Source of the DNA: Desulfobacterales bacterium
GTDB lineage: Bacteria > Desulfobacterota > DSM-4660 > Desulfatiglandales > B25-G16
DNA length: 15,737 nt
Direction: 5' to 3'
Assembly: GCA_013375335.1 (NCBI GenBank)
Contig: JABXJZ010000007.1
Coordinates: 1 to 15,737, forward strand
The position numbers were made by a program, and so were the translations under genes. This document shows, one piece after another, positions 6,257 through 13,678 of the stretch (position 1 is its first letter; each line of letters opens with the position of its first letter). The notes below the pieces were generated by a model. The model saw only the letters and a list, made by a program, of their open reading frames with translations, was not told where the DNA came from and searched no databases.

Positions 6257-7027
6257 TCACTTGTCAATAACAGGGGAATGCCTCTCCCCTTCCCTGACCC
6301 CTGCTACGATAATAGTATATTCGCCCCTGATCTCCCCATCCTCGAGATAGGACAATACCTTACTCACCGATCCCCTTTTTACATCCTCGAAGACCTTTGT
6401 CATCTCTTTGGCGAGGGCGATCTCCCTGTCACCCAAAATCTCGTAAACATCCCTAAGCATCTGGACCAATCGATGGGGAGATTCGAAAAAAACCATGGTC
6501 CGCCGCTCAGATCTCAGACCTTCCAGTTTTCTTCTGCGCCTCCCCTTCTTGTTTGAGAGAAAACCGATAAAGACGAATCTATCTGTAGGCAAACCTGAAA
6601 TGGAAAGTGCTGTCAGGCAAGCTGAGACACCTGGAACCGGCACCAATGTTATGTGAGCCTCTATTGCCTCCCTAATAAGCCTGAAACCGGGGTCCGACAA
6701 ACCAGGTGTTCCCGCGTCACTAACAAGGGCAATGTCAAGCCCTGACTTGACCCTCTCAAGGAGTACGCGTCCCTTGAGGTGCTGGTTACGGCTATTATAG
6801 CTGGTTATCGGTGTTGCTATATCATAATGCCTACACAGCTTCCTGGTATGTTCCCTACTCTCAGCCGCAATCAATCCCACTTCCCTCAAGGCCCTCAGTG
6901 CCCTTAAGGTAATATCCTCGAGGTTACCTATGGGGGTAGAAACAACATAGATCTTTCCCTGATTTAACCGATTGTTACCCGTCTTGGGAACCGTCGACAA
7001 ACGCCTCACTTTATGAGTGCAGGACAT
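6257..7027 (-). CDS. rsmI: 16S rRNA (cytidine(1402)-2'-O)-methyltransferase
   Basis: RsmI 2'-O-methylates C1402 in the decoding centre of 16S rRNA using SAM. The tetrapyrrole-methylase fold is seen in order: GKIYVVSTPIGNLEDITLRA (from about residue 24), ALVSDAGTPGLSDPG at 100-114, VPVPGVSACLTALSISGLP, FVFIGFLSNKKGRRRR, TMVFFESPHRL and GEYTIIVAG near the end. The usual EDTR motif reads ESRE at 56-59. The first 23 residues are not typical of the family, and no Shine-Dalgarno precedes the ATG at 7027. A later start such as the GTG at codon 7 is possible, but none is clearly better. The gene lies 47 bases after yraN and 27 before ptsP. Confidence 0.94.
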   Translation of the reverse strand: MSCTHKVRRLSTVPKTGNNRLNQGKIYVVSTPIGNLEDITLRALRALREVGLIAAESREHTRKLCRHYDIATPITSYNSRNQHLKGRVLLERVKSGLDIALVSDAGTPGLSDPGFRLIREAIEAHITLVPVPGVSACLTALSISGLPTDRFVFIGFLSNKKGRRRRKLEGLRSERRTMVFFESPHRLVQMLRDVYEILGDREIALAKEMTKVFEDVKRGSVSKVLSYLEDGEIRGEYTIIVAGVREGERHSPVIDK

Positions 7028-7074
7028 GCCATGAATTACGCAAATAGATAGATAGCCCAGGCACTTCAGGGTAT

Positions 7075-7443
7075 TCAGTAAGCCAATTCAAATGCATCTT
7101 TTATGATCTCAATCTCATTCTTTCCGTCAATTAATCCTATGGCGACCACATCAAATCTCGCCTTACTTCCCCAGAGATTGTTGGATTTCATATAGGCCAA
7201 GGCTACCTTTGAAAGCTGGGCCTGCTTTCTCCTGGTAACTGCCTCCTTGGCCTGGCCCAAGGGCTCATTTCTACGGGTTTTTATCTCTACAAAGACAAGG
7301 ACGTCACCATCCCTTGCAACTAAGTCAATTTCACCCAAAGGGCACCTATAGTTCGTCTTCACGATCCTGTAACCGAGACCCTTTAATCTTTCTCTCGCCA
7401 GGTCCTCGCCAAGCCTTCCAAGGGAAATCCTTTCTTTTGTCAC
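7075..7443 (-). CDS. yraN: YraN family protein (UPF0102, nuclease-like fold)
   Basis: The 122-residue product belongs to the YraN/UPF0102 family, a small restriction-endonuclease-like fold of unproven function that is often found beside rnhB. The sequence shows LGRLGEDLARERLKGLGYRI, then the nuclease-like core PLGEIDLVARDGDVLVFVEIKTR with Glu38, Asp40, Glu53 and Lys55 at the metal-site positions, and KARFDVVAIGL near the end. The start is a GTG whose bases overlap the rnhB stop as GTGA, a 4-base overlap pointing to translational coupling. GAGG lies about nine bases upstream. Confidence 0.92.
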   Translation of the reverse strand: MTKERISLGRLGEDLARERLKGLGYRIVKTNYRCPLGEIDLVARDGDVLVFVEIKTRRNEPLGQAKEAVTRRKQAQLSKVALAYMKSNNLWGSKARFDVVAIGLIDGKNEIEIIKDAFELAY

Positions 7444-8036
7444 GTGAGGACACCTCTAAAGGTTACCCTATGAATACAGCAAGGACCATGCTTGGCTATA
7501 GCCTCTCTGTGACCAGACGTTCCGTAGCCTTTATTTGAAGAAAAGCCATACTGCGGGTATAGCTTATGGTAGCTATGCATAATGCTATCGCGGTAGACCT
7601 TTGCCAGAATAGAAGCCGCTGATATGGACAGACATAGCTGATCTCCTTTTATGATACACCTTTGATGAATGGGAAGGTCAATAGGGTGTATGCCATCGAT
7701 CAACAGACAATCAGGCTGGGGATCGAGTCTCAAGACTGCCTGTTTCATAGCCTTCCGAGTGGCCTGGAGGATATTAATCCTGTCAATCTCCTTCGGGTCC
7801 ACCACAGCTAAGGAAATACCTATTGCACCTTTTTTGATGAGGGAAAAGGCCTCTCTGCGAGCCCTCTCAGACAGCTTTTTAGAATCCCTGACCCCATCCA
7901 ACACGATATCCTGAGGTAGGATCACAGCGGCGGCAACTACCGGACCAGCCAAGGGACCCCGCCCTGCCTCATCCACACCCGCTACCCCAGAGTAACCTGC
8001 GCGCCTAGCCTCGAATTCATAGTGATGATTGTCCAT
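7440..8036 (-). CDS. rnhB: ribonuclease HII
   Basis: RNase HII removes ribonucleotides misincorporated in DNA and degrades RNA in RNA:DNA hybrids. The 198-residue product has the family motifs in order: GVDEAGRGPLAGPVVAAAV with Asp22 and Glu23, DSKKLSERAR at 51-60, LLIDGIHPIDLP with Asp114, and ISAASILAKVYRDSIM with Asp150. The four acidic metal ligands are therefore all present. GYGTSGHREAIAKHGPCCIHR near the end is also typical. It starts 11 bases after rplS and overlaps yraN by 4 bases. No Shine-Dalgarno is visible before its ATG, so it may depend on coupling to rplS translation. Confidence 0.97.
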   Translation of the reverse strand: MDNHHYEFEARRAGYSGVAGVDEAGRGPLAGPVVAAAVILPQDIVLDGVRDSKKLSERARREAFSLIKKGAIGISLAVVDPKEIDRINILQATRKAMKQAVLRLDPQPDCLLIDGIHPIDLPIHQRCIIKGDQLCLSISAASILAKVYRDSIMHSYHKLYPQYGFSSNKGYGTSGHREAIAKHGPCCIHRVTFRGVLT

Positions 8037-8047
8037 ATACGCGTGTA

Positions 8048-8392
8048 TCAGGCCCTTTTTTCCTTAAGCCTAGCTGCCCTACCGCTTAATTTACGTAAAT
8101 AGTAAAGCCTTGCCCTCCTTACCCTGCCCTTAGAAACGACCTCTATCTTATCTAATGTTGGGGAGTGAAGAGGGAAGATCTTCTCCACCCCGACACCATA
8201 TGAGACCTTGCGCACCGTGAAGGTAGCACCTGTATTACCCTTTCTTCTCCTGATAACCACCCCTTTAAAGACCTGTACACGCTCTTTGTCACCCTCTCTA
8301 ATTCGGCTGTATACCCTGACCGTATCACCTACCCTAAACGGGGGGAGATCCAACCGTATCTGCTCTTTTTCCAGTATTTCTATTGGGTTCAT
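8048..8392 (-). CDS. rplS: 50S ribosomal protein L19
   Basis: L19 sits at the 30S-50S interface of the large subunit. The 114-residue product has PPFRVGDTVRVYSRIREGDKERVQ, FKGVVIRRRKGNTGATFTVRK, YGVGVEKIFPLHSPTLDKIEVV and GRVRRARLYYLRKLSGRAARLKEK, which cover the whole family profile at normal length. AAGGAGAG lies about eight bases before the ATG. It sits in the common trmD-rplS-rnhB order, here with a SPOUT methyltransferase gene inserted after trmD. Confidence 0.98.
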   Translation of the reverse strand: MNPIEILEKEQIRLDLPPFRVGDTVRVYSRIREGDKERVQVFKGVVIRRRKGNTGATFTVRKVSYGVGVEKIFPLHSPTLDKIEVVSKGRVRRARLYYLRKLSGRAARLKEKRA

Positions 8393-8420
8393 CGCACTGC
8401 TCTCCTTCAGTTCAAATTAG

Positions 8421-8996
8421 CTACCTCTTCAGCGCCTTATAAGCGGGGGAAAACAAACGATCCAAGGTTATTGCAGCGGCTGTCCTAACTGAGAGGTGAT
8501 TGTAGTCAGATATGCCGATAATCGGCTCTAAGAGATAGTCTGCCTTTCCGATTAGCTCCTTAGCTATTCCCCAGGCTGTACCAAATAAGACCATTACCAC
8601 CCTGTTGGAGTTAACTATCTCCCTTGCCAGGTCATAACTAATCTTTTGTCGTTTGTCTTTCCGCGCGTCAGTGGCCAGCAAAGTTGGTCTTTCACCTTCG
8701 CCACCTTGGATCTCCGCCATACACGACTCAAGTGTTGGAACAACTGAAATCAAGGACATTGCCTTCTGTCGATCTGTATTGTAGCGAGCTCCATAACCAC
8801 GTAGCCAATGTCGACAAATCCTCTTGGCCAGTTCTTGCTGATCCCTGAGCGGATTGATAACATAGAATCTCTTAGCTCCATAAGTCTTTGCCAATCTTGC
8901 CAAATCATGGAGATCCAAGTTGGTTATTGCCGAAGCAATGATCTCCCCCCTCTTATTGTAAACGGGGTAGTGTAATAGTCCAATATAGAACGCCAT
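8421..8996 (-). CDS. SPOUT-class RNA methyltransferase (TM1570-like, Methyltrn_RNA_4 family)
   Basis: The 191-residue product resembles the SAM-dependent RNA methyltransferase family typified by Thermotoga maritima TM1570, whose gene commonly lies between trmD and rplS. It starts FYIGLLHYPVYNKRGEIIASAITNLDLHDLAR. The C-terminal knot shows VVMVLFGTAWGIAKELI (SAM loop near 137-144) and GISDYNHLSVRTAAAITLDRL (162-181), a strong match to the family signature. The RNA target is not established, so I give no symbol. The ATG at 8996 gives the normal N-terminus; AGGAG is about 18 bases upstream, further than usual. It lies 63 bases after trmD and 28 before rplS. Confidence 0.88.
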   Translation of the reverse strand: MAFYIGLLHYPVYNKRGEIIASAITNLDLHDLARLAKTYGAKRFYVINPLRDQQELAKRICRHWLRGYGARYNTDRQKAMSLISVVPTLESCMAEIQGGEGERPTLLATDARKDKRQKISYDLAREIVNSNRVVMVLFGTAWGIAKELIGKADYLLEPIIGISDYNHLSVRTAAAITLDRLFSPAYKALKR

Positions 8997-9059
8997 GCGT
9001 ATTCAGCACCCACTCCTGATGTCCCAGTCCAGCGCCCTTCATATGTAAGGCAGGCACAA

Positions 9060-9803
9060 TTACTCTAGTCTACCCTGCTTTTGTCTTAACCCTTCCACTA
9101 TGCATCTATCCTCTTCGTTGAGATGGGCCTTCTCCAGCAGATCGGGCCTCCTCTCCAGTGTCCTCTTTATAGATTGGGCCCTTCTCCAAAGCCGGATCCT
9201 CCCATGATCGCCCGATAATAAAACGGATGGTACTTCCTCTCCTTGAAAAACCCGGGGCCTGGTGAATTGTGGATATTCCAGGAAGTAATCTTCAAAGGAT
9301 TCCTCAACGTTAGATCTTACTCCACCTAACACACCAGGGATTAATCGGCTCACGGCCTCCACGATAATCATCGCTGGCAATTCACCACCCGTCAGGATGT
9401 AATCGCCAACAGATAGTTCCATATCCACGCACCGGGACCTTACCCTTTCATCCACACCCTCATACCTTCCACACACCAAAACAATTTGCTCGAGCTTGCC
9501 TAAATCCCGGGCTATCGATTGATCGAAGAGTTGGCCTTGAGGGGTGAGCAGGATAACTCTTCTGTCACCCCTTACCCTGGGAATGGACTCCAGGGCCCGA
9601 AAAATCGGCCCTGGTTTCATAACCATACCATTCCCACCCCCAAAGGGCCTATCATCGATCATCAAGTGCGGTCCCTCACCGAAGTCTCTTATATTCACTA
9701 CATTTATCTCTATCTCCCCCCTCTTTGCTGCCCGCCCAATAATTCCGTATGTAGCGAGGGGGACGAACATCTCCGGAAATATTGAAAGAATATCAAATCT
9801 CAT
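9060..9803 (-). CDS. trmD: tRNA (guanine(37)-N1)-methyltransferase TrmD
   Basis: TrmD makes m1G37 in tRNAs that read CNN codons and so prevents +1 frameshifting. The 247-residue product has normal length and motifs: MRFDILSIFPEMF, DDRPFGGGNGMVMKPGPIF, VILLTPQGQLFDQ, LVCGRYEGVDERV and SVGDYILTGGELPAM in the knotted SAM site, VSRLIPGVLG, and YPQFTRPRVFQGEEVPSVLLSGDH. The segment that in E. coli reads DSF, holding the catalytic Asp169, reads ESF here with Glu168, a conservative change at a key residue. The ATG shares one base with the rimM stop (TGATG), implying tight coupling. Function is not in doubt from the overall match. Confidence 0.97.
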   Translation of the reverse strand: MRFDILSIFPEMFVPLATYGIIGRAAKRGEIEINVVNIRDFGEGPHLMIDDRPFGGGNGMVMKPGPIFRALESIPRVRGDRRVILLTPQGQLFDQSIARDLGKLEQIVLVCGRYEGVDERVRSRCVDMELSVGDYILTGGELPAMIIVEAVSRLIPGVLGGVRSNVEESFEDYFLEYPQFTRPRVFQGEEVPSVLLSGDHGRIRLWRRAQSIKRTLERRPDLLEKAHLNEEDRCIVEGLRQKQGRLE

Positions 9804-10330
9804 CAGAGGTCTAACAAACCCCGCATAGGTGAAATGACCATTCTCTTTTGAGCTATGTTTATCTCCTTTACAACCTGATGAATCGCCGGGATCAAGAACT
9901 CCCTCCCCTCATTTTCGACCACATAAACGTCATTACTCCCCGTGGGAAAAATCCCCTTAAGAACCCCAACATACTGACCAGTTATCAGATATACATCCAA
10001 TCCTATGAGTTCATACCAGAAAAACTCATCCTCACCACTTCTTACCACAGAATCTTTTCTTATTAATATCCCGGCGCCCCTAAAAGACTCCGCCTCATCG
10101 ACTGACCTCAGACCCGACAATTTCAAGAGATAGACCGAACGGTGGGCCATTATAGAAACAACCCTCCTCTCAAATAACTCGTCTTCGCCTTTATCCAGAA
10201 ATACAGAACCGGCCCGAAGGAATGTCTCTTTTGATTCAGCATAAGAAACTATCCTTAGTAGACCGGTTAAACCATGCGGACGGACAACCTGACCTATCAG
10301 GACTAGATCTTTAAGACCTACCTTGCTCAA
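9803..10330 (-). CDS. rimM: ribosome maturation factor RimM
   Basis: RimM assists assembly of the 30S head and binds S19. The 175-residue product has the N-terminal RimM barrel (LIGQVVRPHGLTGLLRIVSYAES, then the RVVSIMAHRSVYLLKLSGL region and SVDEAESFRGAGILI) and a C-terminal PRC-barrel (FFWYELIGLDVYLITGQYVG, LKGIFPTGSNDVYVV, REFLIPAIHQVVKEI). The start is a TTG directly abutting the khpA TAA stop, with no gap at all, which favours termination-reinitiation. There is no in-frame ATG that would keep the conserved N-terminus. Its end overlaps trmD by one base. Confidence 0.95.
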   Translation of the reverse strand: MSKVGLKDLVLIGQVVRPHGLTGLLRIVSYAESKETFLRAGSVFLDKGEDELFERRVVSIMAHRSVYLLKLSGLRSVDEAESFRGAGILIRKDSVVRSGEDEFFWYELIGLDVYLITGQYVGVLKGIFPTGSNDVYVVENEGREFLIPAIHQVVKEINIAQKRMVISPMRGLLDL

Positions 10331-10570
10331 TTATTCCAAGATTTCCAGGACTGATCTCTTCTTAATCTTGGTCGAGGCCGCACCAAGTATAGTTCTCATA
10401 GCCCTGGCGGTTCTCCCTTGCTTGCCAATTACCTTGCCCAGATCTTCCTTGGCTACCCTAAGCTCAATCACGGAGGTCTGTTTTCCTTCAAGCTCAGTGA
10501 CACTTACTTCCTCTGGATTATCAACAAGAACCTTTGCAATGTATTCAATCAACTCTTTCATTTCGACCAT
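10331..10570 (-). CDS. khpA: KH domain RNA-binding protein KhpA (YlqC family)
   Basis: The 79-residue product is a single KH-domain protein of the YlqC/KhpA family, which in Gram-positive bacteria pairs with KhpB and affects cell division and RNA metabolism. It shows MKELIEYIAKVLVDNPEEV, ELRVAKEDLGKVIGKQGRTARAMRTIL with the GKQG RNA-binding loop, and KRSVLEILE at the end. The conserved N-terminus suggests the true start may be Met4 (10561) rather than the ATG at 10570. AGAG lies just before the first ATG, so both are possible. It lies between rpsP and rimM, the usual place. Confidence 0.93.
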   Translation of the reverse strand: MVEMKELIEYIAKVLVDNPEEVSVTELEGKQTSVIELRVAKEDLGKVIGKQGRTARAMRTILGAASTKIKKRSVLEILE

Positions 10571-10603
10571 TCTCTTTTACCCCAAATTCTCATTAAACAC
10601 GAT

Positions 10604-10882
10604 TTAGCTTGTTTGGGAAGCAACCCTGGATACTCCCTTCTTGCGCAAAAGAGACCTCACGGTTTCCGAAAGCTGAGCACCTCTCTGTATCCACTTGTGC
10701 ACCTTATCCTCATCAATATGAACGTGGGGTGGATCTTTCAATGGGTCGTAGTATCCCAATACCTCAAGAAACCTGCCATCCCTTGGGGCCTCTGAATCAG
10801 TTGCCACAATACGGTAAAAAGGTCTCTTTTTAGCCCCTTTCCTGGTCAATCTTATTCTCACCGACATATCTCCAGCGCTCAC
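10604..10882 (-). CDS. rpsP: 30S ribosomal protein S16
   Basis: S16 is an early-binding small-subunit protein. The product shows SVRIRLTRKGAKKRPFYRIV, DSEAPRDGRFLEVLGYYDP, and WIQRGAQLSETVRSLLRKKG, the whole S16 profile. Two starts compete. The GTG at 10882 has AGGA five bases upstream and gives 92 residues. The ATG at 10867 gives the classical MSVRIRL N-terminus and 87 residues, but its GGAG is only two bases away, which is unusually close. By homology the ATG is more natural and by spacing the GTG is; the two frames are the same. It lies 66 bases after ffh. Confidence 0.96.
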   Translation of the reverse strand: MSAGDMSVRIRLTRKGAKKRPFYRIVATDSEAPRDGRFLEVLGYYDPLKDPPHVHIDEDKVHKWIQRGAQLSETVRSLLRKKGVSRVASQTS

Positions 10883-10948
10883 CCCCTTCCTAGTAAGCTA
10901 TAGGTCAAAGTTGCCAGTCCTGCTGTTTTTAAAATACCCTTGCATTGT

Positions 10949-12280
10949 TTAACCGAAGCTGACCAACGAGGATAGATCCCTTAAGCTCCCTCGTCTCAAT
11001 TTCTTAAGCATACTTTTTGTCTGAACAAAATTTTTAAGGAGCCGATTCACGTCTTCTACCCTTGTTCCGCTTCCCATAGCAATCCTCTTTCGCCTGGTAC
11101 CACTTATTATCCGATAATCTCTTCTCTCCTCCGGTGTCATAGAGTTAATTATAGCCTCAAACCGACCGAGCTCCCGTTTATCGGCCTTTAGTCTTCCTGA
11201 CTTCATCATCTGTCCAATACCTGGTATCATCTCTAAGATCTGCTCCAATGATCCCATCTTGCGAACATATGCAAGTTGGCTCTTAAAATCCTCCAGATCA
11301 AATTCTGCCTTCCTGATCTTACTCGCAAGTTCATCGGCCTCCCTCTGATCAAATTCAGCCTGTGCCTTATCGATCAAGGATACAATATCCCCCATTCCCA
11401 GGATCCTCGAAGCCATCCTGTCTGGATAAAAAGGCTCCAGTGCATCCAGCCTTTCCCCCGTACCAACAAATTTGATCGGTGTGCCTGTGGCAGCCATTAT
11501 GGAAAGTGCTGCTCCCCCCCTTGCATCACCTTCAATCTTTGATAGAATAACCCCTGTGATATCAAGATTTCGATTGAATTCTTGAGCCAAATTCACTGCA
11601 TCTTGGCCTGTCATAGCATCTGCTACCAAAAGGATCTCATCGGGGCGGATTATGCCCTTAATCCTCAAAAGCTCTTCCATGAGCTGTTCGTCAATATGGA
11701 GCCTACCAGCTGTATCTACAATCAAGATATCCGACCCACTCCTCGGTGCCCTGCCCACGGCCCTAAGACAGATATCTTCAGCCTTGTCCGTTCCATCTGA
11801 GGGATGAACCGGGATATTGATCTCTTCTCCTATTTTCCAAAGCTGCTCGATAGCAGCAGGCCTTTGGGCATCCACTGGCACTAAGTAAGGGTGGTATCCC
11901 CTTGCTCTGAGGTAATGTGCCAATTTACCAGCTGTTGTTGTTTTCCCGGAACCTTGGAGACCAACGAGCATTATGCAGAGCGGCCTCTTGCCACCGAGGT
12001 TCAGATCCCTCCTTCCCCCTCCCATCAGCTTTGTAAGCTCTCCATTTACTATCTTAACTACCTGTTGACCTGGGGTAAGGCTTTCCAAGACCTCCTGCCC
12101 GAGCGCCCTTTTCCTTATTTCTTCAAGGAGGTCCTTGACAACCTTATAGTTTACATCTGCTTCGAGGAGCGCAAGGCGGATCTCTCGTAAAGCGTCTTCG
12201 ATATCCTTTTCGCTTAATCTTCCTCGGCCCTTCAATCCCTTGAAGGCCTTCGTGAGCTTCTCTGTCAATAGTTCAAACAT
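10949..12280 (-). CDS. ffh: signal recognition particle protein Ffh
   Basis: Ffh is the GTPase that binds 4.5S RNA and signal sequences of nascent membrane proteins and docks with FtsY. The 443-residue product starts MFELLTEKLTKAFKGLKGRG (N domain). The G domain has IMLVGLQGSGKTTTAGKLA (P-loop near 107-116), PVDAQRPAAIEQL, LIVDTAGRLHID, LVADAMTGQDAV, VILSKIEGDARGG and FVGTGE. The M domain has IPGIGQMM and RIAMGSGTRVEDVNRLL, with somewhat few methionines in the final helix. The open frame extends 21 codons further to 12343, but that extension does not resemble Ffh and overlaps a promoter, so I choose the ATG at 12280. It is the first gene of the minus-strand run. Confidence 0.97.
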   Translation of the reverse strand: MFELLTEKLTKAFKGLKGRGRLSEKDIEDALREIRLALLEADVNYKVVKDLLEEIRKRALGQEVLESLTPGQQVVKIVNGELTKLMGGGRRDLNLGGKRPLCIMLVGLQGSGKTTTAGKLAHYLRARGYHPYLVPVDAQRPAAIEQLWKIGEEINIPVHPSDGTDKAEDICLRAVGRAPRSGSDILIVDTAGRLHIDEQLMEELLRIKGIIRPDEILLVADAMTGQDAVNLAQEFNRNLDITGVILSKIEGDARGGAALSIMAATGTPIKFVGTGERLDALEPFYPDRMASRILGMGDIVSLIDKAQAEFDQREADELASKIRKAEFDLEDFKSQLAYVRKMGSLEQILEMIPGIGQMMKSGRLKADKRELGRFEAIINSMTPEERRDYRIISGTRRKRIAMGSGTRVEDVNRLLKNFVQTKSMLKKLRRGSLRDLSSLVSFG

Positions 12281-12311
12281 GCTTGAAAATCTTAAGCAAT
12301 TATCGGCTAGT

Positions 12312-12340
12312 ATGCTATTGCTTTTTGTTACCCGTGTCAA
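12312..12340 (-). promoter_or_regulatory. sigma70-type promoter of the ffh operon
   Basis: On the minus strand a perfect TTGACA (12335-12340) is followed after exactly 17 bases by TAGCAT (12312-12317), which matches the -10 consensus at 4 of 6 positions. Transcription would start near 12305, leaving about 25 bases of leader before the ffh ATG at 12280. Confidence 0.65.
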
Positions 12341-12403
12341 CAAAATCGTTTAGTATACGTAATTTATGCCACTTGAAAGATGCCCCGACCTTCCTCTTTC
12401 CAG

Positions 12404-12433
12404 TTGCATTTTGGCAGAAATTGCCCTTAGAAT
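12404..12433 (+). promoter_or_regulatory. possible promoter of the nucleoside phosphorylase gene
   Basis: TTGCAT (12404-12409) and TAGAAT (12428-12433) are 18 bases apart. The -10 matches 5 of 6 consensus positions and the -35 only 3 of 6. Transcription would begin near 12440, leaving a leader of roughly ten bases or fewer. Confidence 0.3.
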
Positions 12434-12448
12434 GAATGGCGTTTTCTT

Positions 12449-13225
12449 ATGGGAAGGAGAAACACATTAAGCGACGGTGATGTGGTAATTGAGCCAACAA
12501 GGGAAAAGGGAGAACCATTGCTTGGTCCGAATGCGATTATGGTTGCCATTCCCTCAGAGCTTGGGTTCATGGTTGATCTGACCCATGCCGAGAGGGCACC
12601 CCTGAGAACATTTAGTCCGTTTAAACTCTTCATAGCCAAAAAGGATAAGGATCTCCCTCTCGCACTGGCAGGACCTCTTCTTGGTGCACCTCAAGGGGTG
12701 ATCGTCATGGAAAAACTAATAGCATTGGGTGCAAACAGGATCTGGGTATTAGGATGGTGTGGCTCACTGCAGCCATATCTTCTAATAGGTGACCTAGTAA
12801 TTCCTACGGCCGCTCTATCTGAAGAAGGCACCTCTCCCCACTATCCTGTGAATGAAAGGAGAAGGCAGACAAGCCCTCTTCTAAGCAAGAGGCTCGAGGA
12901 TGCATTGGCGCGGGCCAATCTTCCCTTTCAAAAAGGGCCCGTTTGGACAACAGATGCCTTTTACCGCGAGACGATGAAAAAGGTCAAAGCTTACGCAAAA
13001 AGAGGGTTCCTGGCCGTTGAGATGGAAATGTCCGCCCTCATAACAGTGGCACTCTATCGCTCAGTAGAATTAGCGGGACTGTTAATTGTATCGGACGAAC
13101 TCTCTTCCCTTGAGTGGCATAATGGGGTTGGAGCTGATAAGCTAAAAGGGAGAAGCAGGGAGGCTGGTCGCGTGCTTCTCGATTTGTGCACTGGTGGAAG
13201 TTCAGGAGGCAGCAATGCCTATTGA
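12449..13225 (+). CDS. nucleoside phosphorylase (PNP/UDP family)
   Basis: The 258-residue product is a trimer/hexamer-class purine nucleoside or uridine phosphorylase relative, which splits a nucleoside with phosphate into base and ribose 1-phosphate. Visible family blocks are LALAGPLLGAPQGVIVMEKLIALGA (72-95), IWVLGWCGSLQPYLLIGDLVIPTAA (98-122), VWTTDAFYRET (165-175), and AVEMEMSALITVALYRSVELAGLLIVSDEL (189-218), including the VEMEMSA substrate block and the Asp of SDEL. Substrate cannot be told from sequence. The ATG at 12449 is the only ATG in frame after a stop at 12428; it has no upstream Shine-Dalgarno, while a GGAAGGAGA lies just inside the gene. The C-terminus ends in a short Gly/Ser tail. 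It diverges from ffh. Confidence 0.88.
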   Translation: MGRRNTLSDGDVVIEPTREKGEPLLGPNAIMVAIPSELGFMVDLTHAERAPLRTFSPFKLFIAKKDKDLPLALAGPLLGAPQGVIVMEKLIALGANRIWVLGWCGSLQPYLLIGDLVIPTAALSEEGTSPHYPVNERRRQTSPLLSKRLEDALARANLPFQKGPVWTTDAFYRETMKKVKAYAKRGFLAVEMEMSALITVALYRSVELAGLLIVSDELSSLEWHNGVGADKLKGRSREAGRVLLDLCTGGSSGGSNAY

Positions 13226-13292
13226 AGAAATGCCGCGAGAAACGTGCCTTATGCGGAGCACCCGGAAAATCACCGGGGCCAAACTCCTCTAG
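13215..13292 (+). CDS. possible 25-codon small ORF overlapping the phosphorylase 3' end
   Basis: A perfect AGGAGG (13204-13209) precedes an ATG by five bases and opens a 25-codon frame that begins MPIEEMPRETC, is basic in its second half, and ends at TAG 13290-13292. It overlaps the phosphorylase stop by 11 bases, as coupled genes do. I do not recognise the peptide, and the frame is short enough to arise by chance, so this is a candidate only. Confidence 0.2.
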   Translation: MPIEEMPRETCLMRSTRKITGAKLL

Positions 13293-13362
13293 GCAAAACA
13301 CTTGGATATAAGTATGTTGAGCGAAGAAGAATTCTCAACGATCCCCGCTGAGGGAAACTACG

Positions 13363-13641
13363 ATGGATAATAGTAGGGCACATCTCATTGTTGAAGGAAG
13401 GGTGCAGGGTGTGTGGTTTAGAGAATCAACAAGAGAAGAAGCAACCAGACTAGGCCTGTACGGGTGGGTAAAAAACCGGTTTGATGGAAGTGTTGAGGTC
13501 GTTGCTGAAGGGCGAAGAGAAAAGGTGGAACAGTTAGTAGAGTGGTGTCACCATGGGCCTCCAACCGCACGCGTTAGGAGGGTTCATGAAATCAAAGAGG
13601 ATTATACCGGAGAGTTTGACTCCTTTCGGGTAACCTTCTAA
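13363..13641 (+). CDS. acyP: acylphosphatase
   Basis: Acylphosphatase hydrolyses carboxyl-phosphate bonds in small metabolites such as acetyl phosphate and carbamoyl phosphate. The 92-residue product has normal length and carries GRVQGVWFRESTREEATRLG with the phosphate-binding Arg20, and GLYGWVKNRFDGSVEVVAEG with the catalytic Asn38. These positions match the well-studied enzymes. It ends with the usual FDSFRVTF strand. GAGG lies about nine bases before the ATG. It follows the phosphorylase by about 137 bases on the same strand and precedes the lipoprotein gene. Confidence 0.95.
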   Translation: MDNSRAHLIVEGRVQGVWFRESTREEATRLGLYGWVKNRFDGSVEVVAEGRREKVEQLVEWCHHGPPTARVRRVHEIKEDYTGEFDSFRVTF

Positions 13642-13678
13642 GTGAAGGGAAATAGGAGTTATGGCCAAAGGTCTTATC

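Noticed and set aside
9519..10066. Plus-strand frames opposite trmD and rimM
   Set aside because: They are antisense to conserved genes, with no recognisable domain and no start signals.
13038..13301. 87-residue minus-strand frame opposite the phosphorylase 3' end
   Set aside because: It mostly overlaps the conserved phosphorylase on the other strand and has no recognisable motif.
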